DNA from: an uncultured Prevotellaceae bacterium
Lineage (GTDB): Bacteria; Bacteroidota; Bacteroidia; Bacteroidales; Bacteroidaceae
Direction: 5' to 3'
DNA length: 64,000 bases
Assembly: GCA_902778255.1 (NCBI GenBank)
Contig: CACYXD010000004.1
Span: forward strand, 82,663 to 146,662
The notes under the pieces are model-generated. The model did no database searches, had not been told where the DNA came from, and was given only the letters and a program-made list of their open reading frames with translations. Position 1 is the stretch's first letter; each line of letters begins with the position of its first letter. The position numbers and the translations under genes are program-made. Of this stretch, positions 25,236-33,628 are shown piece by piece.

Positions 25236-25257
25236 ATGCATTAAGAATTAAGCATTG
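25236..25257. repeat. AT-rich short intergenic repeat
   Basis: ATGCATTAAGAATTAAGCATTG in the 31-bp gap between two cotranscribed genes: GCATTAAGAA then TTAAGCATT form near-repeats and an imperfect palindrome. It resembles the tract at 7575-7610. Confidence 0.45.
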
Positions 25258-25262
25258 AAAAC

Positions 25263-26612
25263 ATGGATAGAAGAGATTTTCTAAAATATATGGGACTGGG
25301 CTCTGCTGCTGCCATTGCAGCCTGTGCCGGCAAGAAAAGCGACGAGGGAAACGCCATTGGTGAGCCTCCACTGGGACAGATGACCTTCCGTGATAATCCC
25401 AAGACGGGCGACAAAGTTTCTATCTTGGGCTACGGCATGATGCGCCTGCCACAGTTGCCCGACTCTGAGGAGTTCGACCAAGAGATGATAAACAAGCAGA
25501 CGGATTATGCCATCGAGCATGGCGTGAACTATTTCGACACGTCGCCCGTCTATTGTCGTGGTCTCTCTGAGCGCTGTACGGGTATTGCCCTGAGTCGCCA
25601 CAAGCGTGAGGAATATCTTGTAGCCACAAAGCTGTCGAACTTCGGCGATTCTTCGCGCGAAGGTTCCATGCAGATGTATCAGAACTCGTTCAAGGAACTG
25701 CAGGTGGATTATATTGACTATTACCTGCTGCACGCCATCGGAGGCAGTATGGAGGAGTTTCGTAAGCGCTATGTGGACAACGGTATGCTGGAATTCCTGA
25801 TGCAGGAGCGTGAGGCTGGCCGTATTCGCAACCTCGGTTTCTCGTTCCACGGACAAAAGGAAGTGTTCGACGAGGTTTTGGCATTGGAAGATACCTATCA
25901 CTGGGACTTCGTACAGATAGAGCTGAACTACCTGGACTGGAACTATGCCAACGAGATTAACAGCTTTAATGTGGATGCCTCGCACCTCTATACAGAGCTA
26001 CATAAACGCAATATTCCCGCTGTTATCATGGAACCTTTGTTGGGAGGACGCTTGGTCAAGGATCTTCCACAATATGCTATCAACGAACTGAAGCAGCGCG
26101 ACCCACAGAAATCTATCGCCTCGTGGGCTTTCCGTTATGCAGGTACCCCAGAGGGCGTACTCACCGTGCTGAGCGGTATGACCTTCATGGAGCACTTAAA
26201 GGACAACCTTATTACATATTGTCCTTTGAAGCCCCTGACGGAAGAAGAGCAGCGATTCCTCGACACTGAGATAGCCCAGCAGATGATGGAGATGGGTACT
26301 ATTCCCTGTAACAACTGCCAGTACTGTATGCCTTGTCCCTACGGCATCGATATTCCTGGCACCTTCCTGCACTATAACAAATGGGTGGTAGAGAAGAACC
26401 TGCCCGAGGACAAGGGCGACGAAAACTATCGCAGAAATCGCCGCAACTACCTCATCAGCCTGGACCGTGCCATTCCCAAGGATCGTCAGCCAGACCACTG
26501 CATCATGTGCAACCACTGCATTGAGGTGAAGACCTGTCCACAGAAAATACGTATTCCACAGGAGCTGAAAAAGATTGCCGACCTGATGGAACAACTGAAA
26601 AGAGACGAATGA
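25263..26612 (+). CDS. Tat-exported aldo/keto reductase with C-terminal [4Fe-4S] ferredoxin domain
   Basis: 449 residues. The N-terminus has a twin-arginine signal ([21 protein letters not shown]) with a Cys that could serve as a lipobox. The middle is an aldo/keto reductase TIM barrel ([25 protein letters not shown]). The C-terminus has two cluster motifs ([17 protein letters not shown] and [14 protein letters not shown]). It follows the NapH/NapG-like gene by 31 bp and overlaps the HAD gene by 4 bp (ATGA). I infer that the membrane polyferredoxin and this enzyme form one redox chain outside the cytoplasm; the substrate is unknown. Confidence 0.88.
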   Translation: MDRRDFLKYMGLGSAAAIAACAGKKSDEGNAIGEPPLGQMTFRDNPKTGDKVSILGYGMMRLPQLPDSEEFDQEMINKQTDYAIEHGVNYFDTSPVYCRGLSERCTGIALSRHKREEYLVATKLSNFGDSSREGSMQMYQNSFKELQVDYIDYYLLHAIGGSMEEFRKRYVDNGMLEFLMQEREAGRIRNLGFSFHGQKEVFDEVLALEDTYHWDFVQIELNYLDWNYANEINSFNVDASHLYTELHKRNIPAVIMEPLLGGRLVKDLPQYAINELKQRDPQKSIASWAFRYAGTPEGVLTVLSGMTFMEHLKDNLITYCPLKPLTEEEQRFLDTEIAQQMMEMGTIPCNNCQYCMPCPYGIDIPGTFLHYNKWVVEKNLPEDKGDENYRRNRRNYLISLDRAIPKDRQPDHCIMCNHCIEVKTCPQKIRIPQELKKIADLMEQLKRDE

Positions 26613-27337
26613 AACACTATACTGACATCTTTTTAGATTTCGACGATACCCTCTACGATACTCATGGTAATGCCGTGATAGCACTTGCAGAGACGTACGA
26701 GGACTTCCAGTTGGGACGTTATTTCGACGACCCACAGGTCTTTTATGACGACTACTGGAAGACCAACATCGACCTCTGGGGACGCTATGCCAAAGGCGAG
26801 ATAACGCGCGACTACCTTATCGTTGAGCGTTTCCGCCATCCGCTCTGCGTAAGTGAGGGGTTAAGAATGAAGAGTGAAACATCCGCTTCAGCTTTCAAAG
26901 ACTATTGCCTCAAGATGAGCGATGTGTTCCTTGACTACTGCGCATCAAAGCCAGGCGTCATTGAGGGCGCCCACGAACTGATGGATTATCTTCGCAACAA
27001 AGGTTACAAACTCCATATGACCAGCAACGGATTCCACGAGGTGCAATACAAAAAACTGGCAGCCTGCGGATTGAAAGACTATTTCAATACGGTTATTCTG
27101 AGCGAGGATGCTGGTGTCAACAAACCCTCGCCACAGTTCTTTGAATACGCCATGAAACAGTCAGGTGCGAAGAAAGAGACCACCATCATGATTGGCGACA
27201 ATTTCCAGACAGACATCCTTGGTGCCAAGCATTTCGGACTGGACACCATTTTCTTTAACCATTGGCCGGATTATCCTGCCACAGAACCTGTCACCTATGA
27301 AGTGACAACATTAAAAGACATCATAAACATCCTATAA
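26609..27337 (+). CDS. HAD-family phosphatase, YjjG-like nucleotidase
   Basis: 242 residues with HAD motif [11 protein letters not shown], motif II MTSNG, motif III Lys in GVNKPSP and motif [14 protein letters not shown]. It resembles YjjG-type noncanonical pyrimidine nucleotidases, which clear damaged or unusual nucleoside monophosphates. The ATG overlaps the preceding stop (ATGA). A short-period tract at 26851-26879 encodes [10 protein letters not shown] in the cap domain and looks like an in-frame insertion. The serB gene follows after 9 bp. Confidence 0.85.
   Translation: MKHYTDIFLDFDDTLYDTHGNAVIALAETYEDFQLGRYFDDPQVFYDDYWKTNIDLWGRYAKGEITRDYLIVERFRHPLCVSEGLRMKSETSASAFKDYCLKMSDVFLDYCASKPGVIEGAHELMDYLRNKGYKLHMTSNGFHEVQYKKLAACGLKDYFNTVILSEDAGVNKPSPQFFEYAMKQSGAKKETTIMIGDNFQTDILGAKHFGLDTIFFNHWPDYPATEPVTYEVTTLKDIINIL
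26851..26879 (+). repeat. Short-period in-frame repeat tract (GAATGAAGAGTGAA type)
   Basis: AAGTGAGGGG, TTAAGAATGA, AGAGTGAAA: degenerate 9-10 bp units within the HAD gene cap region. Confidence 0.5.
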
Positions 27338-27346
27338 AATCAAACT

Positions 27347-28585
27347 ATGGAACAGAAAAGAGAAGAACAAATACTTGTTCGTATCACAGGCCAGGATCGT
27401 CCTGGACTGACAGCGGCAATCATGGCCATACTGGCAAAATACGACGCACAGATACTGGATATCGGTCAGGCCGACATTCACTCTACCCTCTCGCTGGGAA
27501 TACTCATCCGTATGGACGAAACCCACAGCGGTCAGGTGATGAAGGAACTACTGTTTAAAGCCACAGAACTGGGTGTCAACATTGGTTTCGCCCCTATCTC
27601 CGACGATGAATATGAAGAGTGGGTAGGTCATCAGGGAAAGAACCGTTATATCCTGATGGTAATGGGACGCCAGTTGGAAGCCAAGCAGATAGAGGCTGCC
27701 ACACGTATCATTGCTGACCAGGGTTTTAATATTGATGCCATTCGCCGTATGACGGGTCGTAAGAGTATCAAGAACCCCGCCAAGCACATCCGCGCCTGCA
27801 TTGAGTTCTCATTACGAGGCGAACCCCAGGATCGCCAGGAGATGCAAGCCAAATTCATGAAGCTGTCGCAGCAGATGGAGATTGACTTCTCGTTCCAGAA
27901 AGACGATATGTTCCGCAGGATGCGCCGCCTGATCTGCTTTGATATGGACTCTACGCTCATTCAGACGGAGTGTATCGATGAACTGGCTGAGCGTGCTGGC
28001 GTAGGTGCCGAGGTGCGGGCTATCACAGAGAGCGCCATGCGTGGTGAGATAGACTTCAAGGAGAGTTTTACCCGCAGGGTTGCACTGCTCAAGGGACTGG
28101 ATGTCAGCGTGATGCAGGACATTGCCGAGCACTTGCCCATTACTGAGGGTGCCGACCGCCTGATGTCTATCCTGAAGACCTGTGGTTACAAGATTGCTAT
28201 TCTCAGTGGTGGATTCACCTACTTTGGCGAATACCTGCAGAAAAGATACGGCATTGATTATGTCTATGCCAACGAGTTGGAGGTTGACGAGAACGGCAAA
28301 CTGACTGGTCGTTATGCTGGCGAGATTGTTGACGGACACCGCAAGGCCGAACTGCTGAAACTCATTGCACAGGTAGAGAAAGTGAATCTGGCACAGACCA
28401 TTGCCGTGGGCGATGGTGCTAATGACCTGCCGATGATATCCGAAGCAGGACTGGGTATCGCCTTCCACGCAAAACCACGTGTTGTAGCTAATGCGAAACA
28501 GAGTATCAACACCATCGGGCTGGACGGCGTGCTCTATTTTCTTGGATTCAAAGACTCTTATCTGGGTGATCAGGGTAAACTGTAA
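27347..28585 (+). CDS. serB: Phosphoserine phosphatase with N-terminal ACT domains
   Basis: 412 residues. The N-terminal part (about 1-190) holds two ACT-like regulatory domains (ILVRITGQDRPGLTAAIMAIL and YILMVMGRQLEAKQIEAATRII). The catalytic HAD domain has FDMDSTLIQTE (nucleophile Asp), SGGFTYF and GDGANDLPMI. It makes L-serine from phosphoserine in the last step of serine biosynthesis. It lies in an operon between the HAD phosphatase and an outer-membrane barrel gene that starts 3 bp later. Confidence 0.95.
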   Translation: MEQKREEQILVRITGQDRPGLTAAIMAILAKYDAQILDIGQADIHSTLSLGILIRMDETHSGQVMKELLFKATELGVNIGFAPISDDEYEEWVGHQGKNRYILMVMGRQLEAKQIEAATRIIADQGFNIDAIRRMTGRKSIKNPAKHIRACIEFSLRGEPQDRQEMQAKFMKLSQQMEIDFSFQKDDMFRRMRRLICFDMDSTLIQTECIDELAERAGVGAEVRAITESAMRGEIDFKESFTRRVALLKGLDVSVMQDIAEHLPITEGADRLMSILKTCGYKIAILSGGFTYFGEYLQKRYGIDYVYANELEVDENGKLTGRYAGEIVDGHRKAELLKLIAQVEKVNLAQTIAVGDGANDLPMISEAGLGIAFHAKPRVVANAKQSINTIGLDGVLYFLGFKDSYLGDQGKL

Positions 28586-28588
28586 GAA

Positions 28589-31417
28589 ATGAGATATTTT
28601 GTTTATGGGATAACACTTTGGATGATGGCATTGGGATGCTATGCCCAGACCGATTCAACCAAAGTGAAGAAGAAGAAAGAACGCACCGTTCAGCTATCGG
28701 GCGAGGTCTATGACTCGTTTACGAAAGCCAAGGTAAAAGCGCTGATGACCTTGATGCGCTCTGACTCTACCTTTGTAGATTCCATGACCTGCTGGACGTG
28801 GGGCACTTCATCGTATTATGAGTTTAAGGTGCCGGCCCAGAATGCCGACTATATCATCAAAGCATCTGCAGAAGGCTATAACGACACCACGATGAACTAT
28901 AAGTTGCGCCATATTGCCCGCAACTCATGGTTCGAACTGCCTCGTATCCTCATGAAGAAGAAACAGCGTGGCGATGACGAGATCTATAAGGAGGTAGGAC
29001 TGAATGGCGTGGTTGTCACGGGCACGAAAGTAAAGCTGGCCTATCGTGGCGATACGCTCGTCTATAATGCCTCTGCCTTCAATCTGCCTGAAGGCTCTAT
29101 GCTCGACGGACTGATTCGTCAGATGCCTGGTGCCGAACTCAAGGACAACGGCGACATCTATATCAATGGCAAGAAGGTGGACTACCTCACGCTGAACGGC
29201 AAGGACTTCTTCAAGGGTCAGAACAAGGTGATGCTCGACAACCTGCCCTACTACACCGTCAAGGAACTGAAGGTCTTCGATAAGAGCACCAAGCAGAGTG
29301 AACTCATTGGCCACGACGTAGAGAAGAAAGACTACGTGATGGACGTGCAGCTGAAGCGTGAGTATAATCGAGGCTATATGGGTAATATCGAAGGGGGGTA
29401 CGGTACAGATGACCGTTACATGGGACGTGCCTTCGGACTCTATTACGATGACCATTCACGCGTCAGCATCTTTGGCAACACCAACAATGTGAACGAGACG
29501 CATCGCCCTGGAGCAGAAGGCGACTGGTCGCCCAGCAATATGCCGCAAGGACTGAGAGCCACTAAGCAGACAGGCTTGCATATCGAGACGGAGGATAAAG
29601 ACAAGGTGTGGGAAACGAATATGGATGCCACCTTTGAATGGAGCGACAACGACAACCTGAGTCGCACCTCTAACGAACGCTTTGCATCTGGAGGAAATAT
29701 CATCGGCGGTTCTGAGTCGTGGAGCCGACAGAATGATTTCCGTTTTAATGCCTACGACTATTTCCAACTGAAGAAGCCCATCACGATATGGGGTTCCATC
29801 AGTGCCAGCTATAGCAACGGCGACCGTACCAACGGCAGTCAGGACTCCACCTTCCGTGAAGCAATCATCAACCGCACGATGAACGACGGTCTGACCCGCT
29901 ATCGCACACTGAATTTGAATGCTAACCTGGGCTTCCACCATAAGTTCGCATGGGGTGACTATATTTCAGCAGGTCTGACTGGTTCATACACACGTCAAAA
30001 GCCCAACGACAGTTGGTCGATAAACAGTACCTACTTCGCACAAGCAGACTCTACCGACCTGCGTCATAACTATGCCGACACGCATAACGACAGCTACAGC
30101 TATCAGGCAGAAATGGGCTATTATCTGCAACTGCTCAACAAATGGTTTGTGGGCGTTGATGTAAGCTATGCGCAGTCGTTAAGCAATAGCAATAACCTGC
30201 GCTACCGACTGGACTATCTCGCTGAAGACAAATATCAGACGGAATGGCTGCCCTCTACACATCAGACACTAATGAGTGCGATGGACTTAAATAACTGCGA
30301 CGAGCAGCAACTGCTGAGTCGCACCATCAGTTCTTCATTTCAGGTGATGCACTCAGGCGATAACGATTATTTCTCACTTAACTTATCTGTCAGAAATCCG
30401 CATGAGAGGCTGAAGTACAACGACTTCTCTATACTCGACACCGTTGCCCATCGCAGTTATATTGATGTCTCATCAGGCATCAGCTGGTCGCGATGGGGAA
30501 AGAAGAACGGTCTCAACAGCTTGGGCTACAGCATGGGCATGAGCAGACCAGGACTACCGGAACTGATGCCAGTAGGCGATACCACCAATCCTCTTGTTAC
30601 CACTGTCAACAACCCCGACCTGAAGTCTACGCTCACACACAACGTGAACATTGGATTCCAGTTCAACAACGACTCCATCCGCCGTTTCATCCGTCTGTGG
30701 AGCGATGCCTCGCTAACACAAAGGTCTATCGGAACGCGCACCTTATACAACACAACTACGGGTGAATACATTTTTATGCAGGACAATATCAATGGTAACT
30801 GGAACTGGAACCTAGGAACCAGTTACGAACAACCTCTTGATAGCGCCAAACGCATCACCCTACAGCAACGTGCCGACGTAAGCTACACACACTCTGTTGA
30901 CTTCCCCATCATCTATTATAATGAATTAGAAACATTTACTGGAGAAAAGAAGAGTACCGTACATAACTGGACGCTGCACGAGCACTTTGGATTGGAATAT
31001 CAGAAGGACAAACTCACCATTGGCATCAGCGGAGACGTAAACTGGCGTCGCTCCATCGGTGATCGTAAGGACTTTGAGAATATCTCAGCCTTTGATTATA
31101 ACTATGGCGGATTATTACGCTACACGATTCCCTGGGTAAAGGTGAGTGTGGCTACAGACATCCGTATGTACAGTCGTAGAGGTTATCAGAGCGAGATGAT
31201 GAACACGGACGACCTGGTGTGGAATGCAGAACTGGCACGTTCGCTATTCAACGAGAAACTCACGCTGAAACTCACCGCCTTCGACCTGCTCCACCAGCTC
31301 TCCAACACGCAGTACAGCATCAATGCCCAGGGGCGTACAGAGACTTGGAACAACTGTATTCCCCGCTACGTCATGCTCTCCGTTGCCTATAAGTTCAATC
31401 GGCAACCCAGAAAATAA
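28589..31417 (+). CDS. TonB-dependent-receptor-like outer-membrane beta-barrel protein
   Basis: 942 residues: signal peptide (about 1-20), a carboxypeptidase-regulatory-like domain (about 33-125; VQLSGEVYDSFTKAKVKALM), a plug-like domain (MLDGLIRQMPGAELKDNGDIYINGKKV, then LDNLPYYTVKELKVFDKST) and a long C-terminal barrel ending in aromatic-rich strands (YVMLSVAYKFN). No SusD partner is adjacent, and it lacks a clear TonB box, so it belongs with the outer-membrane beta-barrel 3 type rather than SusC. Substrate is unknown. It is last in the operon that starts at 23729 and ends at a strong bidirectional terminator. Confidence 0.85.
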   Translation: MRYFVYGITLWMMALGCYAQTDSTKVKKKKERTVQLSGEVYDSFTKAKVKALMTLMRSDSTFVDSMTCWTWGTSSYYEFKVPAQNADYIIKASAEGYNDTTMNYKLRHIARNSWFELPRILMKKKQRGDDEIYKEVGLNGVVVTGTKVKLAYRGDTLVYNASAFNLPEGSMLDGLIRQMPGAELKDNGDIYINGKKVDYLTLNGKDFFKGQNKVMLDNLPYYTVKELKVFDKSTKQSELIGHDVEKKDYVMDVQLKREYNRGYMGNIEGGYGTDDRYMGRAFGLYYDDHSRVSIFGNTNNVNETHRPGAEGDWSPSNMPQGLRATKQTGLHIETEDKDKVWETNMDATFEWSDNDNLSRTSNERFASGGNIIGGSESWSRQNDFRFNAYDYFQLKKPITIWGSISASYSNGDRTNGSQDSTFREAIINRTMNDGLTRYRTLNLNANLGFHHKFAWGDYISAGLTGSYTRQKPNDSWSINSTYFAQADSTDLRHNYADTHNDSYSYQAEMGYYLQLLNKWFVGVDVSYAQSLSNSNNLRYRLDYLAEDKYQTEWLPSTHQTLMSAMDLNNCDEQQLLSRTISSSFQVMHSGDNDYFSLNLSVRNPHERLKYNDFSILDTVAHRSYIDVSSGISWSRWGKKNGLNSLGYSMGMSRPGLPELMPVGDTTNPLVTTVNNPDLKSTLTHNVNIGFQFNNDSIRRFIRLWSDASLTQRSIGTRTLYNTTTGEYIFMQDNINGNWNWNLGTSYEQPLDSAKRITLQQRADVSYTHSVDFPIIYYNELETFTGEKKSTVHNWTLHEHFGLEYQKDKLTIGISGDVNWRRSIGDRKDFENISAFDYNYGGLLRYTIPWVKVSVATDIRMYSRRGYQSEMMNTDDLVWNAELARSLFNEKLTLKLTAFDLLHQLSNTQYSINAQGRTETWNNCIPRYVMLSVAYKFNRQPRK

Positions 31418-31427
31418 GGAAATAAGA

Positions 31428-31460
31428 AAAGAGGTGAGACATTTTTTATCTCACCTCTTT
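31428..31460. terminator. Bidirectional terminator between convergent genes
   Basis: AAAGAGGTGAGA (31428-31439) pairs perfectly with TCTCACCTCTTT (31449-31460); T tracts follow on both strands. It serves the barrel gene and the GH43 gene. Confidence 0.9.
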
Positions 31461-31480
31461 TTCTTTATGATCTTCTATCC

Positions 31481-33532
31481 TTAGTTGATCAGGAATATCT
31501 TGGTCTGACCGTTGTAGGTGGCCTTCACTGTAGCGCGACCCTCAACAATCGCACTCACCTCGCACTTCACACCAGGCACATTAGCCTTCGCCTCCAACTT
31601 GGTGTTAGCCTTCAGCGGACCATACACCTGATAGCGAATCTGGTCGGCATAGCCGTTCTGATTGGTGAAGCGGATAGGTGTTGCCGGGATGTTCAGCTTC
31701 TTGCCATCAGCAGTAATCGTGAGCTGAGGAACCACGGGAGCCGTATGCGCTGCACCCTTTGAGAAACTGATGCCGTGGAGGTCGAACAAGCCCTGTGGAC
31801 GCTGAGGTTCCTGCGGACGGCGACCCCACTGCGGACGACCCTGAGGCTGCTCAGGCTGCTGCACCTCTGGACCGTCGGCCACCAGATAGATGGCGTGCTT
31901 GCCAGTAAGTCCCTCTACTGCAGGCACAGCAGCATAATACATCGTCTCCTTGCGGTCTGCATTGGCAGGCACATCTACCACAGCAATCTCCTGACCCTTC
32001 CAAGGATCATCGAGCTTAACATGAATCTTAAAGCCAATGCCACCCTTGCCGCTGGGAGTCAGGTTCAGGCCCAGTGTGGTCTTGTCGCCAGCCTTGGTAC
32101 CCTCGAAAGCCTTACAACCCTTCGTGGCCTGAGCCAGTCCGCCAAATCCAAAGTATTTGAAGCCTACGATACCGCCATTCTGAATGCCAGCCAGATCCAT
32201 CGAGTTGTTCCACACATCATGGTTGTCCTGCATCCAGTTGTTGGCATTAGGTCCATACATAAAGGCAGCATAGCCGGCGCTGTAGTAAGCGTAAGGTGGC
32301 AGACCGAAGATCTGGAAGCCCTCGCTGGTCACCTCAGCACCCGTATATTCGTTGCCGTCAGTAGCCTTGGCTGTCCACACATTACTCTTCACATAAGGGT
32401 CATAGCCAGTGATGGTCACCTTGCCACCCTTAGCCACAGGTTTCTTGTCCCATGTAATCTTCACAGGAGCCACCATGGTCTGACGGGCATTACCAAAGCC
32501 ACGAGGCGGACGGTGATAGAACACATACCACTGGCCATTGATCTCCTGCAAGGAGCCGTGGGTGTTATGACCCGCATTCGTCGTAATCAACTTCGAGCCA
32601 TCCTCGTTCAAGACCACGCCACGCGAGTCCACCAGCACGCCACCAGAGCGCCAAGGACCCAGAGGCGAGTCGCCGTAGGCATATCGCAGCGCCGAGTTGG
32701 TGTTGCGCAGTCCGTACTCCTTACCAGAGTAGCCCGAGAACACCATCACGTACTTATTACCCACCTGACGGATACTGGATGCCTCAAAGAAATTGAAGTC
32801 CTTGGGGTCCTGACCCTTGTAAAGGGCCTTATACTCGCTGCCTTCCTTATCCAGCAGGCGGCCATCGGCACTGACTGCAGGAATGAAGGGGTCTATCAGC
32901 TCCGTTCCAGGACGCTTTGAGTACATCGTGTTCTGGTCGAGCTCGCAGGCGGTAGAATGTTGGAAGCCATAGAACACATAGGCACGATAGCCGATGTTAT
33001 AGTCCTTATCCTTCTTGTCTGTGATATTCTCAATAAACACAGAGGGGTCGAAATCGATGAGTGAGCCATTCACACAGCGAGTGCCGTCAGCTGTGAGGTT
33101 CACAGGAGTGAAAGGTCCGTCAGGACGGTCACCCTTACAGACCATTGCAATACGTCCCCATCCACGAGAGTGAGGATAGAGCCAGTAAGTCTTCTTGCCT
33201 GTCGTCTTGTCCTTCACTTCCACCAGGTCAGGTGCATACATCGTGTCCCACTGGCCATTGACAAACCATGAGAAGATAGGACCCTCGTCGCGCCACTGGC
33301 TGAGGTCTTCCACTGGTGCCGACCACATACGGATATCAGGACCGCAGTAGGCAGAATAGTTCACATCGTGCGAACCAATGATGTAGGCACGAAACTTCCC
33401 AGGCTGATCAGGATCTTCAAACACACGGGGTTCGCCATCGGGCACATGCTCCCACAATGGCAGATAGGGGTTCTGGGCGTTGATGCCCATCGTAGCTGCG
33501 AAGGCTACGGCTAATAAAAAGATTTTCTTCAT
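31481..33532 (-). CDS. Secreted GH43-family glycosidase with C-terminal carbohydrate-binding-like region
   Basis: 683 residues with a signal peptide (about 1-19). The propeller domain begins NPYLPLWEHVPDGEPRVFEDP and contains MYAPDLVEV, FEASSIRQV and the NTHGSLQEI strand, which supply the acidic residues expected in GH43. It is paralogous to the partial gene at 1-504 but lacks a lipobox, so it is periplasmic or secreted. A beta-rich region follows (about 390-560, CBM6-like), interrupted by a Gln/Pro/Arg-rich stretch near 31793-31868. The C-terminus has no sorting tail. It is transcribed alone from its own -7 box. Probable arabinofuranosidase or xylosidase; the substrate is not fixed by sequence. 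Confidence 0.82.
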   Translation of the reverse strand: MKKIFLLAVAFAATMGINAQNPYLPLWEHVPDGEPRVFEDPDQPGKFRAYIIGSHDVNYSAYCGPDIRMWSAPVEDLSQWRDEGPIFSWFVNGQWDTMYAPDLVEVKDKTTGKKTYWLYPHSRGWGRIAMVCKGDRPDGPFTPVNLTADGTRCVNGSLIDFDPSVFIENITDKKDKDYNIGYRAYVFYGFQHSTACELDQNTMYSKRPGTELIDPFIPAVSADGRLLDKEGSEYKALYKGQDPKDFNFFEASSIRQVGNKYVMVFSGYSGKEYGLRNTNSALRYAYGDSPLGPWRSGGVLVDSRGVVLNEDGSKLITTNAGHNTHGSLQEINGQWYVFYHRPPRGFGNARQTMVAPVKITWDKKPVAKGGKVTITGYDPYVKSNVWTAKATDGNEYTGAEVTSEGFQIFGLPPYAYYSAGYAAFMYGPNANNWMQDNHDVWNNSMDLAGIQNGGIVGFKYFGFGGLAQATKGCKAFEGTKAGDKTTLGLNLTPSGKGGIGFKIHVKLDDPWKGQEIAVVDVPANADRKETMYYAAVPAVEGLTGKHAIYLVADGPEVQQPEQPQGRPQWGRRPQEPQRPQGLFDLHGISFSKGAAHTAPVVPQLTITADGKKLNIPATPIRFTNQNGYADQIRYQVYGPLKANTKLEAKANVPGVKCEVSAIVEGRATVKATYNGQTKIFLIN

Positions 33533-33562
33533 AAAACGCGTTATAGGTTTTTATTCCGTCTG

Positions 33563-33570
33563 CAAAGGTA
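33563..33570 (-). promoter_or_regulatory. -7 promoter box for the GH43 gene
   Basis: On the minus strand this reads TACCTTTG, 30 bp before the ATG. Confidence 0.55.
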
Positions 33571-33628
33571 ATAAAACTTCACGACAAGACTTTTTGATTT
33601 TGTGTCTTATCCTTCAAGATTTGTTACA

